Source of the DNA: Owenia fusiformis
Taxonomy: Eukaryota > Annelida > Polychaeta > Sabellida > Oweniidae
Assembly: GCA_903813345.2 (NCBI GenBank)
Contig: CAIIXF020000009.1
Span: 4,449,530-4,513,529 of the forward strand
Direction: 5' to 3'
Length of the DNA stretch: 64,000 bases
Translations under genes and position numbers: made by a program
Part shown: piece after piece, positions 9,571 to 21,905 of the stretch
Position numbering within the stretch: position 1 is the first letter of the stretch
Layout of the letters: each line of letters opens with the position of its first letter
The notes under the pieces: model-generated
What the model saw: the letters and a program-made list of their open reading frames with translations, nothing else
Told to the model about the DNA's origin: nothing
Databases searched by the model: none

Positions 9571-12500
9571 TCTACTTTTTAAATGTTCACCATGTCACTT
9601 ATCTCGGTGATGTACCTTCTCGTCACATTTCCCCACTTCAAATCATACATGTCGGTCATTGAAGTGTCCTTTAACTAATAAAGAAGATGACCAAATTAAA
9701 ACAGGCGACCAATTGTCTAGTGCAGTCTAATATCTGGTTAATTACTTGTTGAAAAAAGTTGTCAACTTTGGTACTCAGTAACAGTTGTCATTGAGTGATT
9801 CAACTGAGGTGATTAGTACAAATAGATAGATAATGAGTCCAAACTCAGTGAGAGAGATGCCCCATTGAGAGGTTATGTCGTCCTTGCTCATTGCATTCAT
9901 CTCTAACCTGCAAAAATGAAGATGCATGTTGATACATTTAAACGTGCCATCGAACCTATTAATATTCATTTATAACTTTATATCTTAATTAAAGCACAAT
10001 GTAATATAACACTACTCCTTACTAATAATTTAAGGCTGCTCTAAAGGGATTCAGTCGTCTTGAAAGAAAATCAGATTTTTAATTATATAATTTTTTCAGT
10101 AACAAGAGATAATATAGACAGGTGATTGTATAAATAGTGAATCGAAAGCATCTACAATGCCTACAATTCAAAGACATGGCCTCATTTCCCCCGGCACCTG
10201 TCCCCATTTTGCAGCTATTAGAAATCTCCATGGAGCTCTTCAGATATCCACCCTCGAATTTGAAACCATTGTATTGTCATGTCTGCATTTTTCTCTTTTG
10301 ATATAGTAAACGAATATTACGCGGCTTGGATAACACCAACAATTTAAGGTTTTGCAAATTTCAGGAATGCAAGAATACAATATGATAATTGAAATTAGAG
10401 CAAAAGAAACCCAAATGTATGACAGGGCCAGCTCTCGGAACGCCCATGAGCCTCAGCTCTTTATAGATCTTATGAATTGTGATGTAATAATATTTAACAA
10501 AATCAAACGCTTTCAGGTAATCATCGATTAATACACGCTGATCTATACACGATCCTGGGACGATACTACGCTGTTAGAACCTGTTGAAATATAAAAATGT
10601 TTATCAAGTTATGCAATGTATTCAAAACAATTTATAATAAGCATTTATCTTCAGTATGATTGCTTTCGTGTGGTGTTGAGCAAGGATGCACAAGGAGTCC
10701 CTTTTTATATTTTGACACCCCATTTAGTAACATCCGCTAAGCCAATTATATCGTATTCTAATTGAATTGTATCTTAGTTGGACTAAACTGTTTGTTTAAC
10801 ATGTGGACAGAATATTCACAACTAATGCTAGAAACCATGGCGAACATAAAAAATATCAGCACGTCGCCTTATTACCGGATTTATTCAGAAATTTTAACGG
10901 AAATAAACGATTATTGTTGAAGTTACCATAAGCGCATAGTCCTTTAGACATAATCGGTGAGAAGGCATAGATCCAAAGCGTTTACATTGATTTTGGGTAT
11001 TAAAAATTTGTAATTTTCTTTCATCATTAATCAAAAGCTCTATCTTCAAATTTCAATTAACCAACGTTTAACAAATTATACCTCGGAATCTCTGATAATC
11101 AACCCGTTTATTTCTGAGATACCGATCGTAAGAACAGGAAAAGGACTATTTATGCTTTTGATCAAACAAAGATCTCAGCACAACGTGTAATTTCTCAATA
11201 CAGAACTGGTATCTTTGAATCTACATAAGGGCTTTCGTGTTTCTATTATTGACTCACGGAATAATCAGCAAATTGACATTAGGCGCACGGTGCCACAAAA
11301 ACTCAGGTATAAACTTAATATAAATCCTTTATTAGTATTAAGTTACCAAACAAAATACACCAATCAGTTTCTTACAACATCATTTTAACCCATTAATCGC
11401 TTTATCCCACATACTCAGTACGGATTTACAAACAATTATCTCATTTTGGAATGGATTATTCCGATTACAGCCGCATGTATGTAAAACTTTAGTGTCGTTG
11501 GTCACTTGAAGTCAGTTTTTAAAGCAAAGGGGAGCCAGAGAACTGGCTAAATGCGATAATCTGGATTAAGAGGCAGGTGACTTCCACCCCGTGGGGATAA
11601 AATCGTAATACCATGATCTTGATCCACCCCGCACGCGACTTCTTATTTTAGATTCAGATTTAGATTTCTTCAGATCATAAATTGTACTGCCTACTCATTG
11701 TAAACAATACCTCAACCCATGCCGTAACCTTAATCATTTTCGCAATGTTTTTTTCAATTTTTCTCCGAATTTCATCATCAGAAGCGTATTTTCTTGGTAT
11801 CTTTCTACAGCCCAGATAATAAATATTATGTCTTTCTATTCAATTTCTTGACCTCCCTTCTTGCTTATCTGAATTTCACTCTCGAAACAAAGAAAATCGG
11901 GAAATAGCAAAAAAGGGGAGATACCCCCAAGAGCCCGGGGCCTGCTGTTAGATACCTCCGCAAAGTTAGATTGAAATCTAAATAAACTTTTAAATACATT
12001 TTGAACAACTGTTCTTTACGAAATTATGTCCAAATGTGCGTAACACTATCGTAATACACTAAATTCCTAATTGAGATTGACATATGATATATTCATATAT
12101 TCTCAAAGACAATACTGTATATGGACCCCGGCATATGGGTACATATAAGTCATTCAGGCCAATCGTATAGAATCTTACTCAAGATTTTCTAAATCTGAAA
12201 CACGGGTTGGTCCGGGGTTGGTATGTTGCATGGTGTTATTTGCATCAGCGCACTAACCGCATCCCCTCATTTAGTCCGGTTATGTTCAACTGCATCAATT
12301 AGTTTACGGTCAAGTTAGATTTCGAGTAGGCTTTGGGATACATAGACATTGCACAATGGTTGATACGCAAATATAATGCCACTTGAAATCTTTATTTTCA
12401 TATATAAAGGGTCAAACACTGGTGAGACGGACCCAGGGGGAAAAGTTTAAACCTAAATCTGAAACCAAACTTAGTCAATCAGAAAACCTGTTTTCTAACA

Positions 12501-15500
12501 ACACAGCTAACTTCAATATTAGTTATTAATTTTGCCACCACAATATCTTCCGATGCAACAAGTAAACAACTCTAGCGAAAAGTGTTGTTCCACTGCCATT
12601 GATAGTATGCAAAATAGTGAAAATGAAATATTTAAATTGAAATCTATTTCAGATGATAACATGTAAATCGCTACTAGGGGAATGAATAGCACGAAAAATC
12701 AACATTGAAAACAATGCTATAAATTATGTCTTGAAAGTGGTTTTTGACCTTTGCACAGTTCAAATGGAAGAATTTCTAGTGTCGTTTTCATCTTCTATTG
12801 TTTTCTGTGTTGACACGTCGAATTGAAGACACACGTTTTGTTAGTATGGGTTCAATATGAAACTGACTTTAGCTGGCCAACTGTACAAGATACCCCTGCG
12901 TCAATATTCTGTAAAAGACAAGAGGCTTGTATAAGGAACCGACACGTGTGCCTTACAATGGACAAATACTCCCTAAATAACTTAGTATTTCCTCAAGAGG
13001 TCTAAATTACCGGACAGCCATTTGCTAATCTTTCTAATGCTTTTCACAAGCTCCGGTTCCTGGTTTAAACATCGAGCCGTGTAGGATTAACGTCTGATCG
13101 CCTTGGTAAATAAAATATGGAAACGCGAGACAAATGATCACAATCTCTAGTCGGATTTTATAAAAAGTTAAAAGCTCTGTTCGTTCAATCAGAACTGGGC
13201 GTTAAAACGAATAGAAATAAAGAATTCGAATCAAAAGAAATGTAACTGAAGTTTGATTTTAAAGTAAAAGCTTTCAGATTAGTTACAATAGGTTTGTATT
13301 CTACAACTAATTAGGAATACATCATGAAACAATAAAGGTCTGGTAATCCAATTGCTCTATTGTTTCTAGATATTGTTTGAGGCAGTCAGGCAACCTTGTT
13401 GAATCTGGTCACGGACCAATGCTTCTTAACATCAAACACTAAATCCGGTAGTCTGGTTAGAATTAACATGACAGACCCCGATGTAAAGTACTAGGCTAAC
13501 ATTCCAAATCCATCAAATCCCAAAGCTATTGTCATCTTTTATTGTCACCTTAGAAATTGGCGATGATGTTCAATCCAGACACAAACTGGAAAAACTGTCC
13601 CCGGGACTGTCATTAAATGAGTGTTCGTATAGAAATGTATAAGATATAGACAAACAAAGCGACGGTCGTTTTGATACCGATTATCATAGATCTACAAGTA
13701 TTTTGACTCGAAGACCACCTCTTTGTATGTTCAATTCAATCAAAAACCAAAACTTTTCAAAAAGTGACAATAGCTTGAAATATACAAGCAAATTATGCAA
13801 ATCAGATTGGAAATAAATTATTTGTCTCTGTCAAGAAGAAATAAATTGATGGAGTATTAATAGAGGGTCATTAAGCATGCGGAGTGATATTTCAGTACCT
13901 ATGCGTGCGATTGACCAACCACTTACGCCAAAAAAATACACTTATTTTTCAAAAACTATAACTTGACTTGTTTAAGCAAATGGGAATCCAGGCATTACTT
14001 TGACGTCTAATGATTAATAAGAAGATGTGCACATGCTGCTGTTGGGTATCTTCTTCAAGTCCTAAAGTGCATACCCTTACCCCGTATGAAACAGCCCGTC
14101 GTTCTGCGGTCCCGTCTCCTCGTGGAATGTAGGTTTGTAGAACGACCATTTCAGGACGCGAGAGCCATAAACTTGTGGTTTTCGATATCTCGGAGTTGTT
14201 TATATCTCATAAACTAGGAATAAAATGATCAAAAACGAGTTTCTCAATCATAAATCGCTTGATAAATCTGTCGCCCGTGTTCAGGATTTAACGAAGTCGG
14301 AGGGACGACATTAACGCCTTTAGAATGATAAAATATTGCAACAATGTCTTTACTATCGACTTGTGGTAACGTTTGACACTAGCGTTGTTCGAACGCGTGC
14401 CACCCACGTGCGGGAGATACTTCTGGCATAGAGATAGTAAATTAGCCTCTTAATTTGTGTAATCCTCTCACTTCCGAAGTATTTTGCTACTGTCACGGCT
14501 ATCAATCACTCGCACGCGTAACTTTGGCTCACCAGTAAATACAATTTCATCGTGGTCAGCTTTTCAGAGGCATAATCGATTGGAAATTTCAGGAAATTTC
14601 GAAGGATTAAGTAAATATTAACCATATTGAAAAGGTTCACTATTTAATTGTACGCAAGTACAAAAAATGAGCTTCCGGACTATAATTTGACAGAGCAAAT
14701 AATAGAAAGTCGGACTTAACATGCGATTTCATTGATGGAAAAATACAGCTTAATGATGTTACAGGTTTATCAGTTACAGAGAATATTTTAATATCGTTAA
14801 TTAAACGCCTTTTCTACATGGATTAACCTAACGTGTGGGGGGATATGGGGCTTAACGACCTGCAAGATAATCCGTTGATGAATTCCTCCCCCTTTCGTAG
14901 ATAACTTACGCTCGCACGGGTTAACCCGATATAAAATAGGGATTAACTATATTTAGCCCACATATCATTATTCAATTCATAGCTAAATTACTTTTGATTG
15001 TGTCCTCAAGGATTCACTGTATTTAAGAGCGATGCGACGTGCATCGGCGGCACGCGAGCTTACCAGCCTGACCGCTACTTCCATTCAGTTATTTCGTGAT
15101 CCAGAAAAATTGCACAAATTTCTAGATAATCAGAAAATCCTCTGTAATTGTTGCATTTAGCACAAAATCTGACAAAATATTACTAAACCAACACGAGATA
15201 AATGGCGTACAAACTTATTAATTTGGACTTATTGGTTTGACAACGGTGTACTACACATGCAACAATTATCTTGATTTCCCGCGTCTAAAATTTCAATCAG
15301 CGAATGCAAATATTATGAATTTCTTATCAAAATTTGAATAGATTGGCTAATCTTTGAGAATTTCTGTACAAATGATGAATTATACATTACATCTATTAAC
15401 CAACATCTCAATTAATCCTCTCTATGTCTCCCCTTCTCTCTGTTTACTGTTTACCGATATTAAACAATCACATTGATTAGAGTTGAGTTGATTGAGCAAC

Positions 15501-16402
15501 AATTTTGGTGTCACTTCTAGGAATGACAGCGTCTTAAAGTTAATTGTTATCACTTGCGACAGTGATAGTTGTGACACATAACTGCAATTATTAAAGCATT
15601 GAACAGCAACATAAATATCATTGGCATCGACACGCTCTTTCTAGGGTATATCCTTTGAAGGAATGGACTAAGTATCAAGGGTTGCCCACTCACAAAAACT
15701 TTGTAAAAGAGAGTCGCACATAGCGGGGCAAGGTGTGTCCGATTCCAAATCCGAACACAGTATTTCATATAACTGCACTGCATTATATAAGCAATAACTT
15801 ACCCAAGGTCATTGGGGGAATGGTTGTCAAAGTGACAACTTGACTCTACGGATTGAAATTGATGCTTTGCCAACTTTACCCTTGCAAAAGATTTCACTGA
15901 AAATATGTATCTTTCAGTGATTTCGTATCTTCTGGGTGATTTCATAGAAAATATTTTGCAATGTGTGAAAAGAATTTAAGCCCAAGACATGCACTGTGTC
16001 TGATTCGTTCCACTGACTCAGTCTTTCTTTCCTAAACTTCACATTCGATGCTACGTGTCCCGTGCAAAGTTTGAAATAACACCTTTTGAGGAATGATTCA
16101 GACCACATTGCACGGGACATTGCAGTGAGTCCAGGGCTTAGATCCTTATATATTTCTCTCTCCCCATAAGAAATATAATACATGTCTTAGTTTGTATCAA
16201 TATTTTTCTGGCCCCAACTCTGTTTGATGACAAATTAGATGAACGAAAATCCAGACAATAATGCGTATGATCTAAATACCATACTGTAAACCAGTATATT
16301 CCTTCGGTCATGTGTTACCTTGATGGATGAAGATGCCTAAATACAAGACATCTCTTTTCTGTAGAAGTGTTTACTTATTCGGGAGCTCAGTATGAGTAGT
16401 AT
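9571..16402. other. no gene recognised over 6.8 kb
   Basis: AT-rich DNA with only short chance ORFs (77-89 codons at most) that show no domains. No RNA gene, tandem array or terminal-repeat element was noticed by eye. It could be intergenic or a large intron. Confidence 0.5.
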
Positions 16403-16406
16403 CGAA

Positions 16407-16422
16407 CACAGCTTCCCCAGAT
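16407..16422 (+). repeat. left terminal inverted repeat
   Basis: CACAGCTTCCCCAGAT, perfect inverse of 20239-20254. It begins CACAG, sharing the first five bases of the V(D)J signal heptamer CACAGTG. Preceded by the target duplicate CGAA. Confidence 0.9.
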
Positions 16423-16998
16423 AGCCTCTGCCTGTGTTATTTAGTTCACAGAGCTTGTGAAACCCAATCTGCTGCTTTAATATTCAATGAGCCTGCATTA
16501 ATATTTAATGAGCCTCATTCTGAGTTATTGCCTGGCAACTGATAGCATCATCAGCCATGATGGAGAGTGATGTTTACTTCATCTTACAACTTTCTTCAAC
16601 TATAAACAGTGTTAAGCCATACATCTGGGCAATAAATTATAAGTCTATCTGCTGTCTAACTACTTCTGTGGTCTAAAATCTTGATTTCAAAGTAAAGTTG
16701 ACTTTAATAAATGTGTTATCAGAACCACATGTCTTGTGGGAGTTGAAATCAGAATTTAGTGAGATAAGCTAATGTTCTCTCCACTTTAGCACTAAATATC
16801 TATGTTTCTTGCACGTCCATATCAATGATTTTTCAGATATGTTAACTTTTAAGTGTTCCCTATCAGATTGAAAAGGTTTGAAGTGAGGGGCAAAGCAAGT
16901 TTTCCTGAAATTAATGTTCCAAGTAGATGCCTTAATTAGGATAAGAATTTGTTACAACTTACTCAGTTGATGCTAGATGCTCTGGATGTAATATTTTC

Positions 16999-19800
16999 AT
17001 GATGGATAATCATACAGATCATCACAAATGTGCTTTAGAAACATTATGCAGACTTTGTGGATTAAAAAACAGAGTATTTCGTAAAAAATATGTACCAAAA
17101 TCGTGTACATTGATTCAAGCTGAACTTCTACAGTACTGTCCAGACATAAAGTTAGATTTAGATAATCCAAACATTCACCCAAATAAAGTCTGTGAAAAAT
17201 GCTATAGAACTTTAAAAGATTCAAAGAAGCAGGGAAGAGGCAATGAAAAAAACAAGGACACCAAAGTGAAACATTATGTAAGCATAAATAGCAAATGGAA
17301 TAACATTTCGGATAATTGTGAAGACTGCTGGGTTTGCAATGAATACTCAAATAACAAAGTACTAGGAAAGAAAAGAAAGTTGCCAAATTCGTTGGAGGGC
17401 TGCCCTGTTAGTCCAATAGCTAGTACCCCTAAAAAACAATGCGCTAATATGGACGTCAGTCTTGATATGTCAACGGAAATGACACCTGGCCGTGGGAGAG
17501 AGGCAACAATACAAGAAATTATGTCTAGAAGTATAAATGATCATCTCTCAGTTATGGAGGAAAAGCTACTTACATGTCTTGTAAAGAGAAAATTGAAAAG
17601 CTCTGTTAATAAAGAACAATTGACATGTAAAACCCGGGGAAAGGTATGTTACTTTGCTTTAAAAATCATTATAAGATAATTAAGTAAATATATGTAAATA
17701 TGGAGAATATGATTAGATATAAAGATAAGCTGATGGAAATCTGAAATACTCATACTCAGACATTTGATATCAAAATCCATAGTTTCAAATACAGCTCTTT
17801 TACTAAACGCTAAATTAAATTTATTTCAGCCACTTGTGTTTTTAAGAGTTGAAAGGGCACAGGTCAATTCATCAGTTGCTTCCTCGCCCCTAAAGAGGAG
17901 ACGTGCGAGAAAGATGAATATATATAGAAAAACATCATCTGGGAAAAACAATGAAGCGGTTTTAAAGCAAATATCAAAAGAATGGCTCATTCAGTATCGA
18001 AAAAAGGCAAACAGAGAAACTCTTAACTGTTATGAGAAAAATAAAATCAAGATATCAAGGAAACAAGCCCTAGCAATAAAATCATCCGCCAAATTGTCAT
18101 GGAGACAATTCAAAAACATTACTAGACATTTAAAATCGTGCAATGTTAGTGTAGAAAGTCAAAATAAACAAAGGGAGTACAGGAAGGAATTATTGAAAGC
18201 AATTGATTTGAGAGGGGAAATGATAAAATTAGCAACAAGAAATACTATATCACCAAATTCAAGGAAGGGTAAAGTATACAAAAAATTACCCTTAGCCTAT
18301 ATGAGTGATTTACCTATACATGTACACAACCATTTGGACAAGTTAAACAAATACAATATGTTACAACAAAACGAATCTATTATACCAGAAAACAAAATTT
18401 GGATAAAACTTGGTGGGGACCATGGGGGCAAAAGCCTAAAGATGACTTTACAAATAGTCAATACTGAAAATCCCAACTCGACAAATAATGTGATTGTTTT
18501 TGCAGCGATGAATGCAAAGGACAGCAGGGAAAACCTTGAAACATGTATAGGAAGATATAAGGACCAGATTTTGACATTGCAAAATATGAAATGGCATGAC
18601 AAAACTATTGAACTTTTCATATGTGGTGATTACCTGTTTCTGTGCACATGCATGGGAATTTCAGGGGCAGCTGGTTGTCATCCATGTTTATGGTGCAACA
18701 TAAAATCAGAAAATCTAAAAGTACCACAGAACATGCGAGGAAAGTCTCCATGCAGAACATTAGATAAAATGTCAACTGACTACGAAAAGTTCTCTACTGA
18801 ATCTAAAGGTAAATTGAGTCATGCAAAACTTCACAATAACGTGATTAACAAGCCTCTACTCCCTATAGAGATAGATCATATTTGCCCCCCATATTTACAT
18901 GTCCTGCTGGGTGTTGTGAAAAAACACCATGACCACCTCCTGTCATTATGCCACAGACTTGACCTCCTAATAGCTGATAACATCGCCAGTGAAAACAGAT
19001 TAATTATGGAAAGGGCAGACACACCATATGGCAAATATATCATAGAGACTGGAAAAATTCAAAAATTGAGAGACAAGTTAAATTCAATAAGAAACGAACA
19101 ACAGAGGGAACAATTAAAAACAGAAATTGAAGAAAGGGTAGCAAAAAATACATTAAATGAAGAATCTGGCACTGTGGCAGCAAGTTTAGATGAAACGTTA
19201 AAAAAACACCATATAAACAGAGCTCCATATCACGGCAAGTCATTCGTTGGGAATCACTGCCATAAGTATTTGGACCCCACAGTGTACAATGATGTGTGTC
19301 AAAGTGTTGTCAGGGCTTCAAAGAAAATATGCAAGGGACTAAAAAATGAACGAAAAATTATCAAGAAAGCTGAAAAAATAAGAGAGAGGCTACAAGCTGT
19401 AAATGAAAAATTTTCTTCAGTTCATAAAATGATTTCCCATATGAATTATATAGATGGATCAGACACATCAAATATCCAAGATGCCATAGATGACTATTTA
19501 GATGTTTACAGAGTTTGCTTCCCTAAAGCAAATATCATCCTAAAGCAACATCTGTTAGAAGACCACATGGTTGATTGGATAATAAAATACAAATGTGGTA
19601 TGGGTCTCATGGGTGAGCAGGGAGTGGAAAGTATCCACGCTGTTTACAATGATCTTGGAGATAGAATGCGTGGAATTAAAAACAATTTAAATAGACTCGT
19701 AGCAACCATGACCGAACATTTTGTAAGCTGCCAACCAGAACTATTAACATCAAATCCGATCATCAAGAAACGTAATTTTGTCAAAAAACTTCTGGATTAA
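16999..19800 (+). CDS. RAG1-like transposase, two exons, 871 aa
   Basis: Exon 1 is 16999-17643 and ends AAG|GTATGT; exon 2 is 17830-19800 after TTATTTCAG. Both junctions are phase 0, giving 215+656 residues. The N-terminal zinc region has C17-x2-C20 (LCRLCG), NIHPNKVCEKC (H60, C65, C68), W100, C110-x2-C113 (CWVC) and a basic GKKRKLP, the same order as the RAG1 N-terminal region. The core, in order, has D412 (GGDHGG), D482 (FICGDYLF), C498-x2-C501, D564 (IEIDHI), H789-x4-H794 (HLLEDH) and GEQGVES (E811 or E815). This matches the D-D-ZnC2-ZnH2-E layout of RAG1, Transib and Chapaev enzymes (D600, D708, C727/C730, H937/H942, E962 in RAG1). Such enzymes nick and hairpin DNA at inverted termini. 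No stop or frameshift interrupts it. The first of two adjacent ATGs is taken as start. Confidence 0.9.
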
Positions 19801-20238
19801 TTGTAAGTACATTTTAGTTTATATTCAACATACTATGGTTGGTTGTATAAATCAATTAATAGGCATCTGTAGAAGAGTTAGCTTGCATGGTATGGGGAGC
19901 TTATTGAAAGATATCTCATTTTATGTAGACATTTTGGTGTGATATATTTGGATTTACAAGCTTTGCCCCTCCAATTAAAATTAGTTACATACATAGACCA
20001 TACTTTAAACTAATCATTTTACTTTACAGCAATTTATTCTAGATGCAAAATAATGTAAAAAAGAATAAAGAATAATGCTATAATTTGGTCAAATATTGCC
20101 TTCATAGTGAAACACTGATACTTCCCACTGTACAGCAGATAGGCTTGTAATTGATACTCTGTCTTATCAGAGGCATGCAGTTAAGAAACTTAAGCAGCGC
20201 CACTTGTGGTTAATCTAATAATTACAGCTAAGTATCAG

Positions 20239-20254
20239 ATCTGGGGAAGCTGTG
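20239..20254 (-). repeat. right terminal inverted repeat
   Basis: ATCTGGGGAAGCTGTG, perfect inverse of 16407-16422, followed by the target duplicate CGAA at 20255-20258. Confidence 0.9.
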
Positions 20255-20258
20255 CGAA

Positions 20259-21905
20259 GGACACCATAATCCCAGGCGGGAACAAACTGTCATCATAGTT
20301 TTCCATCAAATTCTTGTGTAGGAACACTTCGATAAACTTTGGGCAAATTCAAAAAATTTACGACTGCATGAACAGGTTTTTGGAACTAATCGTGCCTATA
20401 GGCCCAGTTTTTTGGGATTAAAAACATTTAATTAGGTTTAATAATGATGAAAAAAATTTGTGCTTTTCCACAGATCGATGAATTCAAAGGTTAAACAGTG
20501 CATACAAATCGAAAGTTTGATTAAAAGAAACTTTAGTAGAGTTTATACTAATTATACCATTTAAAGGCCATTTACACCTATCGAAGAGGCACACATGCAA
20601 TATCTATAATGTAAAGAAAAAAACTTTTCATAGTGATCATTGTCAAATGTAATTATCGGTTGTTCTCTAAACATCGTTATTATTGTTCGAGATCATTGAA
20701 AGTAATTGTTAATAATCAATCAATTTAGTTAGAAAAATTCGATTGTTAAAATTTAAATAGGATGGATCAATCCAATAACGTTCTTATGGAAATGCCGATT
20801 CGCGGTTGTCCGATACAATAGTTGCGCCCGAATTCCTTGCATAAAATGTCGTTTGATTCTAAAGGAATGCATTAATAAATGCATTGAATCTAACTCGGGT
20901 GAACTTTTTCGGAGGTCAAAACCATCAAAAATCATTTCCCTTTCTTTCAAACCTTGTATTTGTTTGTTTGTCAATGACGAGGGGTTTAATCTTTGCTATT
21001 GTATGGGCAGTAATTTCATGTTATTCCAAATGATGTACCGACCCATCATCTTAAATCACATCACGTGATTCACAACAGCCAATCAGAATAAAGATCAACA
21101 ATTTAAGGGGGTAGATAACTTTGTATTACCTAAAATATAGCATTTTGAGGGTAGGGGAATTATTAATGTAAAAGTCTCGGTATAACCTATGATCCTCGAC
21201 CCTCGAGCCATCTGCGCTCAAAATTACGCCTGAAACTAGCATCACAAAACAGTTCAAAATCTTTCTTCACTAAAATCATTTTTTCACGTTAGATATCTTA
21301 AACTTTTACAAGGCAAATATTGAGAAGGCGGACTTAAGTATATTTTCAATTAATGTTTCCTAATTTCATTCAGCATGAAGATCTTTTTAGCGAGGTCAAT
21401 GAATGTAATGTGACCATATGTCATATCATTTTAAGGAACATCGTTTTAACAAAATTTCAGAAAAAATGGAAACTTCTAAATTGCATATTAAATTTCTTAT
21501 GTGTACATTGTCTGTTTGATTATTTTTTAATCTCATGATCATTATATTAATTAATGTCTAAGAGGCGTAAATAGTTGTAAAAGCTTTCATGAAATGTTTG
21601 CCAAAATCACGTTCTAGAGACTGTTCTCTCATTTCTAGCCATAAATAACAGCAATCTAAAGCACATGATGATTAAAATGTTGCCATAAATCTACCCGAAG
21701 TTAAACGTCTTCACTTGAGTATTGTTTCAAAACATGCATGATTCCCGAAAATAAACTTCTGATCAAAACCCTTCTTTCGTGAATTCCTTTAAATTCCGAA
21801 ATAAATGTAATGTTTCCTTTGTGCTTGTTCATAGAGAATGGATTCAACTTAAAATCCGAGACTTTTATTTCTGTTTTTTATTGCCTTTTCGTTCTTTTTT
21901 CATGT
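20259..21905. other. no gene recognised
   Basis: AT-rich spacer between the RAG1-like element and the LINE. Short ORFs (61-73 codons) show no domain. Confidence 0.5.

Larger units (their letters stand above)
16407..20254 (+). mobile_element. RAG1-like DNA transposon (N-RAG/Chapaev-type)
   Basis: The element runs from CACAGCTTCCCCAGAT (16407-16422) to its exact inverse ATCTGGGGAAGCTGTG (20239-20254). It is flanked on both sides by CGAA (16403-16406 and 20255-20258), a 4-bp target-site duplication. A second inverted pair, GCCTCTG at 16424-16430 and CAGAGGC at 20168-20174, lies just inside. The only gene is the two-exon transposase at 16999-19800. A poly(A) signal AATAAA at 20064-20069 falls inside the right end. 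Four-base duplications fit Chapaev (CMC group) better than Transib/ProtoRAG, which make 5-bp ones. The RAG1-like N-terminal zinc region recalls the molluscan N-RAG-TP element (recollection, not checked). Everything needed for a mobile copy seems present. Confidence 0.9.

Noticed and set aside
16997-17386. 129-codon minus-strand ORF inside the RAG1-like gene
   Set aside because: Antisense shadow of transposase exon 1; hydrophobic cysteine-rich composition fits reverse reading of lysine-rich coding sequence.
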